Positions 24,118 to 35,155 of a stretch of 64,000 bases of DNA are shown here, piece after piece. This DNA comes from Phaseolus vulgaris (taxonomy: Eukaryota; Streptophyta; Magnoliopsida; Fabales; Fabaceae): NCBI RefSeq assembly GCF_000499845.2, contig NC_023750.2, forward strand, positions 13,172,360-13,236,359. Reading direction: 5' to 3'. The notes below the pieces were generated by a model. That model ran no database searches, was not told where the DNA came from, and saw only the letters and a program-made list of their open reading frames with translations. A program made the position numbers and the translations under genes. Position 1 is the first letter of the stretch, and the number at the start of each line of letters is the position of its first letter.

Positions 24118-24888
24118 TGTTCTTGTCGGTTGACCTGGTCGCCAATTGACTTTAATGACAAGCAGTGACTCCTCCTATTTCTGGTGGATTCTGTACTTCC
24201 CTTTGAATGCGGCTCTGTTGAAATAGAGGAGACTCTACCTGTTGATTGCACTCCGATGATCAAGTCAGTACAGGGCTTAAAAGAAGTAAGTTAGTAAGTA
24301 GTTTCAGTCTTAGAAACGTGTACCTTTACCAGGGATCTCAAGTCCCTTTTATAGACTACTTTTAGGTTACCTTTTGTAACAACCTTCACTCATGAGAACC
24401 TTATCTCAAGTGAAAACATGTTTGATGGGAGGAGTCTGTTACAATAAGCACAACGTGGAAACTGCCCAGAATCTTCTATCCTTGGAGTGCATAAATCTTA
24501 ATAGAATGGCCGTCAGGGTACCAACTCATGTACTAGCATTAGGGGTCCAATTTGTCCATCGTAGGTGTACAAGCTTTCACGTATCATGCATGCAACTTAT
24601 TCCCCAAAACCCTAGCGCTCTTGGGCTTAGGCTTCATAGAGAATGTTTTACTTGTACTATACCCGAATGTACTAAACACACCCTTAGGCCCATTAACACC
24701 TTTTACTGACCTGACAAGGCCTTATACACGAAGAGTTACATTAAGTATACGCATGAAAGTCAATACCCGCATACCTGAAGTCCATTCATGTGGCCCATCG
24801 ACTCGACCCGACGACCGAGCTGACCTGTTTGACACAGGCACCGATGTCCGATCACCGAGCGCTGAGCTCAGCGCTCTGGTCCAGTACA
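24118..24888 (-). repeat. Probable solo LTR (gypsy, second LTR family), imperfect TSD
   Basis: It starts TGTTCTTGTCGGTTGACC and ends CTGGTCCAGTACA on the plus strand, and contains the GCACTCCGATGATCAAGTCA block of this LTR family. Flanks are TAAAT (24113-24117) and CAAAT (24889-24893), matching at four of five bases. It is more diverged than its relatives. Confidence 0.7.
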
Positions 24889-25729
24889 CAAATTAAAAAA
24901 AAAACACTTAAAAAAAATATCCCAACTTTATATCATTACCAAAACTTCACCAACTAGCTTACTAATCTATAAGAATATTGCATCATCAAAATTAAACAAA
25001 GGCAAACAAAGCCAGACACAAAAGGAGGCCTTAGCCTTTAAGCACTATCACATAAATGGTTATAATGCAACAAAAACCTACAGAAAAAGGTGCTGCCAAT
25101 CCTTTTATTGCTCCCGACGGAACCTTACAGCTCTCACATTCTTCCCAGGATCCTTTACTATTGCACTCCTTCCCATTAGCTCCAACTGCACCTTCATTCC
25201 TTCTTTTTGCTTCGAAACCTTAAGAAAAGTCCCAAACTGCTGTATAATGCAACTTCCGTACCCTTGATGAATATGGTTGTGGCTGCCAATTGGGTACAAG
25301 AGCAACACCCTGCTGCTAAGGATGGTCCAATTGCACTATTTGAGACTATTGGGACCTAACTCTGGCAACTTCAACAATCTCCCTCTAGTCATCTTCATTT
25401 TAGTTATTGAAAACAAGTCTTAAACTACAAAGAAACTGCACTCTCAGCTCTATCAACATGCTCACTGCCTCCATTGTTTTGTTTTCCTATTTCAATTTGT
25501 TCTATCTTCTCTCTTTATCCTTAAGTCGCCTTTTACTACCTTTTGTTAACTTCTTCCACCTATATTACAACAAAGAAGTAACAAAGAAGTACCCTTTAGT
25601 AACATCTGTTTGGGACAAAGACTTACAAGATTTGGCCTTAACAAACACACACACATCAACAATTTATGCTTTGAATCTCTTACAAATAATTCCTATTAAC
25701 TTAAAGAATGCAGACAATTTAACAGATAC
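24889..25729. other. Unassigned, moderately AT-rich sequence
   Basis: No recognised gene. Short open frames exist on both strands but carry no familiar motif. It may include the 3' untranslated end of the antisense LINE to the right. Confidence 0.4.
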
Positions 25730-25902
25730 AAGACCTAATCAGAATAAGCTAATATAAAGTTTGTTACTTTCCTGTTCATGTATGACCATGCTTGTAGTTG
25801 TGCTAAACTAAGGATTTCATTTGGGTCAACCCTCATTCCTTTAAAAATCACCTCATTTCTCTGATTCCAAATACTCCATACAACTGCTACCCACATACCT
25901 TT

Positions 25903-26855
25903 TTATTAATGGAGGAAGAAGACATCCACCCTCACATTTGAAGTTCTTCCTTCTAGTCTTCTCAAAATTAAAAGAAGACATAAAATAAAGATGAGGCCCA
26001 AGCCCAAAGCCTAAGCCCAAGCCCAAGAAGGCCAAAGCCCAAAGAGCCCAAGTCCATCCCATGAGGGGCAAGGCCAAGCTTTGAAATACTCTTGCATAGT
26101 TTTAGGAGGTGTGGTTATTAAATAAAGGAGTGTGAAAATGTAAAAATAAAGTCACATTGTCCATGTGACTTAGGAGAGTGGTGTAGGTGTAGTTTTTAGG
26201 AGGCGTCATAGTAGAAAAAAGGTCACACCTCCCATGTGACTTGTTTTTGGTGGGAATTTCAAATGAGTTTATTTGAATTTTCCCACCTATTTTTCAGCAC
26301 CTCTAGGCTATAAATAAAGGTGCTTAGCTTGTACAATTCAGATTTGAATTTTGATTAGAGAAACTATACTCAATTTTTGAGAGAGCATTGGAGAGCTTTG
26401 TGCCTTCTTCACTAGTCTTATCTTGAGAGTTCCATGGTTACCTCAAGTGGCGGCTTGCACACTCATCTTCATCTCATTCACCATCTTCATGAGTTTTCTC
26501 TTCTCCTTCCTTCCTTCTCTTTTCATGTTCATGTCTTAGTTTGTGTTCCTTGTCTTTTGGTTCGGCATTTTTAATTTCAGCTGGTTATTCTTCTTTTTTT
26601 CTTGATTTTGGTTTGGTGTTTTTATTTTTCCAACAATTCTATTCGGTATTCTTGCCTTTTGTTCCATTTTAATCGGTTCAATTTGACAATACATGGAACT
26701 TCCATATGAGTTTGGGTTTTGGTACTAGTCTTGGTGAGTTCTTGTTCATAGAACCTTGATCCAATTCTATGATAAAGTGCCTATCTCATATCCAACTCAA
26801 GATGACTCCTAACAATGTCAAGAATCGTTCATATTGTGCTAGTGGAATCACATCA
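25903..26855 (+). mobile_element. LTR-like insertion in the LINE, flanked by a 27-bp duplication
   Basis: This 953-bp segment interrupts the LINE frame. The same 27 bases occur on both sides (25876-25902 and 26856-26882, beginning CCATACAACTGCTACCCAC). Inside are a TATA-like CTATAAATAAAGG (about 26310) and an end CACATCA, which resemble the gypsy LTRs at 29939 and onwards. A 27-bp flank is far longer than the 5 bp expected of an LTR element. Confidence 0.5.
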
Positions 26856-27231
26856 CCATACAACTGCTACCCACATACCTTTCCCCACACACGATTCCTT
26901 TTGCTTCAAACCGTAGCAAAGTAAACTGGATCAAGTGTTGCTTAAGATCGTTGTGATTCACCATCTAGGTACTCACCCATATGGATACCTTCGACTAGAC
27001 CATATATGCTATCTCACATTCCACGAAGAGATGATGTACTATTTCCTCTGCCTGATCGCATAAGGGGCACAAAGATGTGGGGATAATTATACCACTTTTC
27101 AAAATATTAATCCTAGTCAGAATTTTCTCTTGAAGGATTCTCCAGGATAGCATTAAAACACTTGGTATGGCTTTAATTTCTCACAGAATTTCCAGAGCCC
27201 CCAGCCACACACAACTACATAATAAGGAGGA

Positions 27232-28153
27232 TGAAGACCTAAAGGTTGTTTATGGATTTATTTGAAAATATAGGTCTAATTGGGCTTTTGTTTATTTTTG
27301 TAGGCCCAATCAAGAGGATAACTCTAGGATGAAGGAATGTACAAATATATCAAAGAAGACCTCCAACTCATTAAAATATAAACTAGAGCTTTGGTCAGAA
27401 GAAGACAAGAAGACTGAGTTTCAGCTGACTAGTCAACATTATTTCTGGGTCAAGCTTTAGCTTAAATAAATTGTATAATTTTCTTAGGATCTCATGGGCC
27501 ATGTATTGGGCCTAGTAGCATAAAATAATTGGACCAAGTATTTGGGCCAAAGTAGCATAGGTTTTTGGACTTGTATTTGGACCAAAAATAGGTCTAGTTA
27601 GAGTTAAAAGTGACTAGTTAGGATAACATCTGGGCTTCTTTGAGCCTAATGTAACCCTAAAACGTCTAGGGTATGTTAGATGAAGAAAGTTACCCTGACA
27701 TGGAGCACATGGATGTCCACATGGCAGCTTAGGGCTGAAGAGGATTTAGCATGGAAGGTGTGAGCTAAACATGGAAAGCATGACTCCACATGGCACTTTC
27801 TCATTGGAGAGTTTTATTTTAAATTTTCAAATTTGGTTCCAAAATGTTCAGCCCTCTCTCCTATAAATTGAGGTGCTTGGCTCTCATTTTCTAAGATCAA
27901 TATATGTGTGAATTACGGACAAGTTTGCAAGTCTTCTCACTCCCTTGTCTAAACCTCTCCAGGATAGACACCTTAATCTTCTTCTTCACCTATCCAAGTG
28001 ATGGCCCAACCAATCACTCTCCCTACCTCTCATGCACTTTCAAGGAAACTATAGCTCCATTGGAGCCATCCTTGTTCCATCTCCTTCATCAATTTTCTGC
28101 CAACTCCAACAAAAATCCAAGGAAATTCAATCGGTCATGAAGGCAACACCATC
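27232..28153 (+). mobile_element. Second LTR-like insertion in the LINE
   Basis: This segment separates the MKSTYEV block from the zf-RVT block of the LINE. Its start (AAGGAGGATGAAGACC), a TATA-like CTATAAATTGAGG (about 27862) and its ACACCATCA end resemble the insertion at 25903 and the gypsy LTRs at 29939. No matching target duplication was found, so its exact ends are uncertain. Confidence 0.4.
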
Positions 28154-28380
28154 AGCGTAGATAGGTGTAATACTTCGTATGTTGATTTCATTGAGAACAC
28201 TCATCCCTCTACAACTTACCATACTACCTTATCTTGAAATTCTTGTTTTGGCTTAACAATATTCAGATATGTAACTAATTGCTCCAATTATTCCCTTTCC
28301 CATTCAAACATATTGCTTCTCCATTCCAAATTCCATTCTCATGTCCCTGCATACCACTCACCAACCTGTTGAATACATCT

Positions 28381-29206
28381 CCCTTTATCTTTTGATTTAA
28401 GGTATAATCTTGGGTATTTTTGTTTTAGTATGTAGTTTCCTAGCCATTGATGACTATTTTACAGCAAGTGTACTGTGTCATAAGTAATAATTTGTCCCTA
28501 AGGACGAATATCGAACCTACAAGAAACAATTGAATTCTCAAGTAAAATATTTACTAAATAAAAAACAATAATTAAAGTTTATAGGATGTTTGTTGTATGT
28601 GAGATTGCAAGAATTTAAATAAAGCAAAGTAAAGAGTTGTTGATTCATTTGAGAAAATTGGGATTGGTTTATCCTTCTTACTCTTTTGTATTTTGAAAGC
28701 ATAGTAATATTTTATCCTTTGATTGATATTGATGCCCATATAAAATTCATTTATATCGATTTCTCGCATATAAAATTGTACCATTCGGTCATGATCGAGT
28801 CATGACCCGATCACTTAAAGCATGTCTCATCGGCCCACTTAGCTCGGGCCCAACAAACAGTGATTGACCCAAATAAGGGCAGGCCCAATGGCCCTAAAAG
28901 AGGTCAACTTTTACAAATATCGAATAAGTTAACGTTACGCACTAAAGTAACGGAAAACAGAAAACAACTTAAGTATTAAAAATATAAACTTAATCGGTTA
29001 AAGTTATATTCTTTCTTAGCACAAGCTCAACAAAAGTAAACAGTCAGAGACAATACTTTGAATATCAATACTCCTAAAATAAAGGGAATATATTAACAAA
29101 TTATTACGTGGTTAATAACTCATGCAGAAGGATCTACGAGTGTTACAAAAGGACTTTAAGACCTCGAACAAAATGTAAGTATTATTCCATGCTATTCACA
29201 CTACAC
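28381..29206. other. Unassigned sequence left of the tandem gypsy array
   Basis: No recognisable coding content. The array to the right begins abruptly at about 29207. Confidence 0.4.
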
Positions 29207-29972
29207 GGTTATGGATAAACTCTTCTCTAGAGAAGTGATACATCTTCATGGTTTATCTTCAAGCATAGTGTTGAATAGAGTTCCAAATTTCGCAAACCAT
29301 GATTTGAGGATTTCCTTTGGAAAACTTGCAACTAAATTCCACACTTTAAATTCTTATCATCCTCAAACGCATGGTCAAAATATATTTGAAAATCTAGCTC
29401 TTTCTACTATGCCTAGAATAATCATGAAGTGCACACACAACTCTAGAGGTGAGCAAACATACCATAAAGTAGTTCACAAAACTACTTATATTTCTACTTT
29501 TAAAGTTATGTGTGGGTTCAATCATCTTTCTCCTTTTAAGTTGTTACCATCTTCTATAGGATTTATGCCTAAAGAGAAAGTAACCACAAATGAACCTTTT
29601 AAAATACATAAGATGATTAGAGACCACACACAACCATTAAAAGAGAAACTTTGTCCAAGGTTGCCAAAACCAAAAGAAAAGCAAAAATGGCAACCTAGTA
29701 AAATTAATTTGCAAACTAACACCTATGCCTTATTTGATTATTTCTATAGGTGGACGTTTGATCCAGGAGGACAAGCTTTGGCGAAGCAAAAGGTTGCTAT
29801 CCGAGATCAAGTCTGTAGATCTGAGGATAGATCTTTTCCCGAAGGAGGAGATGATGGACACCATCCAGCCACAACCATCCCCCTAGTTGAAGAAAAAGCT
29901 TTGGATTTGAGGACAAATCCTTTTCAAGAGGGAGGGGATGATGGAGGAGGGCCCAAGCTCACCACACGATGA
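29207..29972 (+). pseudogene. 3' remnant of the gypsy fused open frame (first, truncated copy)
   Basis: This encodes the last 250 or so residues (from VMDKLFSREVIHLHGL to the stop), identical to the ends of the two complete copies at 32545 and 37026. The 5' part is lost at the junction at about 29207, where homology stops. Confidence 0.85.
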
Positions 29973-30675
29973 AAGCCAAGCCTCCAAGACTAGACGGTCT
30001 AGCCTATGATGAGGAGCGTCTAGACTCAAAAAGGAGCGTCTAGCCCATGAAGAGGAGCGTCTAGGCCATGATGAGGAGCGGCTACATAAGGAGCGTCTAG
30101 GCCATGATGAGGATTCCTTCTAGACCGTCTAGCTTCACATACACATGGGTCAAAGCTACGGTTTTGGGAAGAGAAGACCTTTGTAATTGTTACATAAAGG
30201 CCCATTAGGGGTGCTTAGTAATTAGAGTAGTGTAGAAAGCATATTTGTGTGAAACATTCTAGAAAGACTATGGAGGGGGTGAGCATAAAAACTAGACACA
30301 CCCCTCCCCATGTGCACCCATGTGCCATGTGCACCCATGTGCTTCACATTTACATTTCATTTGGCTAGCATTAGGGTTGCATTATGGTCCTCCTTAGCCT
30401 ATAAAAGGAGGAGCCTACACCTTGTATTTTCAAGTTTATTTGAGTATTGTTATGCTGCCCATTTTGTGCACTAGCTATACTTCTCCTAGAAATCTAGGCT
30501 ATAAACTTCACTCCCTTCACCTTTCTTCATAGAGCTGGCCGAACCTCTCTAATTCATACTCATCATGCACCTTCAAAGCCATCACAACTCCTAGGAGGGC
30601 TTTGTTTCACTCACCCATTGCTTCCGCATCCATTTTTACTACTTTGATTCAAGAAGAACACATGAAATGCCATCA
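29939..30675 (+). repeat. LTR 1 of the tandem gypsy array
   Basis: It starts TGATGGAGGAGGG directly after the purine tract AAGAGGGAGGGGA and ends GAAATGCCATCA, followed by TTTGGTATCATGAGC. It overlaps the end of the open frame (stop at 29972). It holds a TATA box (CTATAAAAGG, 30399-30408) and short tandem copies of GAGGAGCGTCTAG (about 30010-30130). Confidence 0.8.
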
Positions 30676-32544
30676 TTTGGTATCATGAGCTTTTGGTTCT
30701 TCAAGATGAGTAGCTTGTCTTTTTAATTTCAGTTCTTCTTTATTTCATCTTTGTCATTTCAATTCCTTACTTGTCTTGCTGTTTTTTATATTTTAATTTG
30801 TTCTTGGTGTGCTTTGTGGAAGATCCAACCCAAGCACTCTTGTTCATTTGATCTTGAACAAGTTCTTGTGCAATTTGTGATAGGATTCCATACACCTTTG
30901 TGTTGCTATTTTTGTTTTAGGCTTTGAGTCTTTATTGCTTTCATTATTTTGCTTCATATTATGCTTTGAGTCTTTAATTTTCTGAATCTATACATGTTTT
31001 GTCAAGTCATGTTCATCCATATTGTCATCAATTCTTAGTAGTCCTATTTTTTGGTTTGATTGTTTCTTGTTTTGGGTCTCTTTATATTGCTTTAATCTGC
31101 TGTTATTTTGATCCTTTGGTGCTTTTTATTTTTAGTTTGAGTTCATAATTGTGTCTTAGTTCATACACAATTTCCATTCTCACATTTTCCATTGTGTTAA
31201 TTTGGTTATCTTGCTGTTTTCTTCCAGTTTTTCCAGTTTTTCCCCTGTAACACCTCTCTGTTCTGGGCTGTTTTGTTTACAGAATTTTTTTTCATCCATA
31301 GGAAAATTCTGAATTTCTGGAAAATGAAAGTTTAAGGTGTTATAGAAAGGACAAAAAAAGAATGAGGTCAAAAGAAGCAACAGAAAAAAAATGATAAATC
31401 TCACAAAATCAGAGTGCGAATCTTGAACGTTCCAGCTGGCCTAACTGCACAACAAATTTGCAAAAATTATTAAAAAAAAATGGTGCATGCGTTTTAGGTG
31501 ATTCCAAAGCCAAAATTTAGCTAAGATCCTGAATTTTCTTGTATCCAAATTTGAGAAACAAATCTTACAATTACAGCTCAGCATAAATCGGGGAACAAAC
31601 ACGTTTTTCTGGCCCACAACATTTTCCAGTGGTGCTGTTTTTTTTTATTTGGTCATCTACTCTAGTGCTTTCTTTAGGAATTCCTTTTGTGTGCCAACTT
31701 TTATTGAGTACCTTTAATTGTTTGCTTTAATTTCTTGAATCTCTTTTTAAGTTGTCATACTATAAATCCTTTTGGTAGTACTGTTTTCTTTCAATTAAAT
31801 TTGTTTCTTGCTTTTGTTTCTTGACCTCTCATTTTGGGTGCTGGAATTTAATTCTCTCTTGGTGCTTATGTGCATGGAAATTGACTTGGTTTAAGGTTAA
31901 GCCCTTGTGAATAGGTGCTGGAAATTGGAGAATTAAAGCCAACTTTCTAAGGAGGAGTCAAAGCTAAGGCGAAACAAGCTTCTTGAAACAAACACTACAA
32001 ACACCTAGAAGATCAACAATCAAGACAACAAAGAAAGTGCACTAACCAAAAAGAGGAACAACAAAGGGGGTTTTCTTATCTCCTTTACAACTTGGTTTAT
32101 TGTTAATTACCTCTTTTAAATTACGTATTAGACGGTGAGTGTGTCTTCAAGGGCTCAAAGTGTCCAAGAAGCCTCACCTAGGGCCGAATAGCATAGTAAT
32201 TTTGCTTAGTAATTTGTTGCTTGTTTGAACTTGTTTTCTTTGTTTCGGTAGAAACGCTTTGCATGCTTATTTTGTGTTAAACCGACGAGCTTTGTTAAAT
32301 TAGTTAGCATACATTGTTTTCTTGCATTGAAAAAAAAAAAATTGATTTCTCAACTTATTTGTGTTCTAAGTGTTTCACTAAGAGAAAGTCTTGTGTGAAG
32401 ATATTGGAGGATAGTTTTTGGCAAGGAAAAGGCTTGGTATTTAAGTAGTCCTTTGTGACTCACCTCCCTTACCTGGAAAACTACCTTCTTTAACTTTCCT
32501 AAACTTTCTCAAAGTAAAACACCTATATACACAAAGCTTTAGCC
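30676..32544 (+). other. Long 5' leader of tandem-array unit 1
   Basis: 1.87 kb of T-rich sequence with no coding content lies between LTR 1 and the ATG. It starts with the primer-binding site TGGTATCATGAGC (30678-30690). The same leader recurs at 35156-37025. Confidence 0.7.
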
Positions 32545-34452
32545 ATGTCTTCTTCTTCTCATTCTACAAAGTCTATTGGAAGTGAATTAAAATCTTTAAA
32601 AACTCTTTTGAAAGAAGTTTCACAAACTGTGCAATCAATTGCATATAGACAATTGGAGAGTGAGACTAAACTTAATGTTTTGACTAAAGCAAAGGATGAG
32701 AAGTCTCACATTCTAAAAAAATTACCTTCTCATGCATATATCTCTAAAGATCATGATTCTTTTGGGGAGGGAAGCATTAGAGTAAATGATTATTATCAAG
32801 CACCCCCTAGAAGACATAGAGGAGATAGAAAAGAACAAGAAAACCCAAGAGAGGTTAGGGTAGACCAACCCCATTTCCATGGAAAAGAAAATATAGAAGC
32901 TTGCCTAGATTGGGAAATGAGGGTAGAAAAATTGTTTGCTTCCCATAAAGAAAGAAAGGAAAGAAAAATACAAAAGAAGAGAGGGGAAGTCGAAAGGGAA
33001 GCTAAAGAAAAAGAAGAAAAAGAAAAGCATGAGAAGACCCTTGAAGAACAAAAGGCGTGGGAGAAGAGTGTTCCTTCCCACAAGGTCATTCAACAAGAAG
33101 GAAAAGTTGAAAATACATTTGAAAATATACCTCTTGTTGAACAACCTAGCCTTACCTTTTGTAAAGGAACACTTGCAAGCCTAAGTGAAAAAGAAGAGTC
33201 TTTAAAAGAAGCTTGCATAGATAAAAATGAAATAGATTATTTCTCATATGTGCTAGGATATCACCAAGTGAATGTCAAGTTTTTTATAAGCATCTACAAA
33301 AACAATTTTTTATGTGAAGTAGTGCCTAAAGAAACTTGTCATGTCTTATTGAGACAACCATTGCAAAGTGTACAAATCCTTATAAACAATGGTTGTCACA
33401 ACGAGACTATCCTTACACATAAGAGAAAAAGTCTTCATGAAGGAGAACTCATGGGACAAATTAGAGTTGATAAAACTCTAGAGCTTTTAAAAGGAAAACT
33501 TTTGTCCCCCATGAGAAAAGAAGTTCAAAGACATTACCTTAGGTACAATTCTTGTTTTCAAAATACGCCCAAGGCAATGTCTCATAAACTCTATACTCCT
33601 TCACCTTTTGCAAATGATCCTTGGGAAGATATAAATTTCCTATTAAAACTCCCTAGGACAACAAAAGGTTGTGATTCAATCTTCATGGTTATGGATAAAC
33701 TCTTCTCTAGAGAAGTGATACATCTTCATGGTTTATCTTCAAGCATAGTGTTGAATAGAGTTCCAAATTTCGCAAACCATGATTTGAGGATTTCCTTTGG
33801 AAAACTTGCAACTAAATTCCACACTTTAAATTCTTATCATCCTCAAACGCATGGTCAAAATATATTTGAAAATCTAGCTCTTTCTACTATGCCTAGAATA
33901 ATCATGAAGTGCACACACAACTCTAGAGGTGAGCAAACATACCATAAAGTAGTTCACAAAACTACTTATATTTCTACTTTTAAAGTTATGTGTGGGTTCA
34001 ATCATCTTTCTCCTTTTAAGTTGTTACCATCTTCTATAGGATTTATGCCTAAAGAGAAAGTAACCACAAATGAACCTTTTAAAATACATAAGATGATTAG
34101 AGACCACACACAACCATTAAAAGAGAAACTTTGTCCAAGGTTGCCAAAACCAAAAGAAAAGCAAAAATGGCAACCTAGTAAAATTAATTTGCAAACTAAC
34201 ACCTATGCCTTATTTGATTATTTCTATAGGTGGACGTTTGATCCAGGAGGACAAGCTTTGGCGAAGCAAAAGGTTGCTATCCGAGATCAAGTCTGTAGAT
34301 CTGAGGATAGATCTTTTCCCGAAGGAGGAGATGATGGACACCATCCAGCCACAACCATCCCCCTAGTTGAAGAAAAAGCTTTGGATTTGAGGACAAATCC
34401 TTTTCAAGAGGGAGGGGATGATGGAGGAGGGCCCAAGCTCACCACACGATGA
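32545..34452 (+). CDS. Fused gag-protease-integrase remnant protein, 635 residues, no reverse transcriptase
   Basis: The ATG at 32545 lies about 1.87 kb after the LTR and starts MSSSSHSTKSIGSELKSL. The first 130 residues resemble a gypsy gag N-terminus (VDQPHFHGKENIEACLDWE), followed by a very charged Lys/Glu-rich segment. At about 250-300 a protease-region remnant appears (NNFLCEVVPKETCHVLLRQP). The integrase follows: GQIRVDKTLELLKGKL, LYTPSPFANDPWEDI and YHPQTHGQ. The usual SDRDTRF aspartate and the GQTE glutamate are replaced (LNRVPNF, GQNIFEN), so it cannot be a catalytic integrase. Reverse transcriptase and RNase H are absent. The frame is nevertheless open throughout and identical to the copy at 37026. 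Confidence 0.75.
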   Translation: MSSSSHSTKSIGSELKSLKTLLKEVSQTVQSIAYRQLESETKLNVLTKAKDEKSHILKKLPSHAYISKDHDSFGEGSIRVNDYYQAPPRRHRGDRKEQENPREVRVDQPHFHGKENIEACLDWEMRVEKLFASHKERKERKIQKKRGEVEREAKEKEEKEKHEKTLEEQKAWEKSVPSHKVIQQEGKVENTFENIPLVEQPSLTFCKGTLASLSEKEESLKEACIDKNEIDYFSYVLGYHQVNVKFFISIYKNNFLCEVVPKETCHVLLRQPLQSVQILINNGCHNETILTHKRKSLHEGELMGQIRVDKTLELLKGKLLSPMRKEVQRHYLRYNSCFQNTPKAMSHKLYTPSPFANDPWEDINFLLKLPRTTKGCDSIFMVMDKLFSREVIHLHGLSSSIVLNRVPNFANHDLRISFGKLATKFHTLNSYHPQTHGQNIFENLALSTMPRIIMKCTHNSRGEQTYHKVVHKTTYISTFKVMCGFNHLSPFKLLPSSIGFMPKEKVTTNEPFKIHKMIRDHTQPLKEKLCPRLPKPKEKQKWQPSKINLQTNTYALFDYFYRWTFDPGGQALAKQKVAIRDQVCRSEDRSFPEGGDDGHHPATTIPLVEEKALDLRTNPFQEGGDDGGGPKLTTR

Positions 34453-35155
34453 AAGCCAAGCCTCCAAGACTAGACGGTCTAGCCTATGATGAGGAGCGTC
34501 TAGACTCAAAAAGGAGCGTCTAGCCCATGAAGAGGAGCGTCTAGGCCATGATGAGGAGCGGCTACATAAGGAGCGTCTAGGCCATGATGAGGATTCCTTC
34601 TAGACCGTCTAGCTTCACATACACATGGGTCAAAGCTACGGTTTTGGGAAGAGAAGACCTTTGTAATTGTTACATAAAGGCCCATTAGGGGTGCTTAGTA
34701 ATTAGAGTAGTGTAGAAAGCATATTTGTGTGAAACATTCTAGAAAGACTATGGAGGGGGTGAGCATAAAAACTAGACACACCCCTCCCCATGTGCACCCA
34801 TGTGCCATGTGCACCCATGTGCTTCACATTTACATTTCATTTGGCTAGCATTAGGGTTGCATTATGGTCCTCCTTAGCCTATAAAAGGAGGAGCCTACAC
34901 CTTGTATTTTCAAGTTTATTTGAGTATTGTTATGCTGCCCATTTTGTGCACTAGCTATACTTCTCCTAGAAATCTAGGCTATAAACTTCACTCCCTTCAC
35001 CTTTCTTCATAGAGCTGGCCGAACCTCTCTAATTCATACTCATCATGCACCTTCAAAGCCATCACAACTCCTAGGAGGGCTTTGTTTCACTCACCCATTG
35101 CTTCCGCATCCATTTTTACTACTTTGATTCAAGAAGAACACATGAAATGCCATCA
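34419..35155 (+). repeat. LTR 2 of the tandem gypsy array
   Basis: Appears identical to LTR 1. It serves as 3' LTR of unit 1 and 5' LTR of unit 2, the signature of unequal recombination between LTRs. Confidence 0.8.

Larger units (their letters stand above)
25730..28380 (-). pseudogene. Degraded LINE (non-LTR) reverse transcriptase C-terminal half, split by two insertions
   Basis: On the minus strand three blocks appear in the order expected for a plant L1-type LINE. Near 28380-28160 is sequence like W..EWRSNMFEWERE..LEQL...DKVVW with frameshifts and stops, ending MKSTYEV. Near 27190-26930 is the zinc-binding reverse transcriptase domain (zf-RVT): PSVLMLSWRILQEKI, LTRINILKSGIII, LCPLCDQAEEIVHHLFVEC. 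Near 25900-25730 is the tail MWVAVVWSIWNQRNEVIF and VDPNEILSLAQLQAWSY. LTR-like insertions separate the blocks (about 27232-28153 and 25903-26855). Stops and frameshifts show it is dead. Confidence 0.65.

Noticed and set aside
25105..25308. Minus-strand frame of 67 codons ending AVRFRREQ
   Set aside because: No recognised motif, start or neighbour; too short to support a gene.
25853..26077. Minus-strand frame rich in Gly, Leu and Ala
   Set aside because: It comes from low-complexity CCCAAGCCCAAAG repeats and crosses the LINE/insertion boundary.
28141..28175. Minus-strand IYADGVAF, resembling a reverse transcriptase YADD box
   Set aside because: It spans the end of an LTR-like insertion (ACACCATCA), and the real LINE frame here reads differently (MKSTYEV block). 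It is a chance match.
30000..30130. Short spaced repeats that might suggest a CRISPR array
   Set aside because: GAGGAGCGTCTAG copies are irregular tandem repeats inside a plant LTR, with no uniform spacers; the genome is eukaryotic.
32796..33144. Minus-strand Ser/Phe-rich frames opposite the fused gypsy gene
   Set aside because: They mirror the Lys/Glu-rich coding segment on the plus strand and have no independent support.
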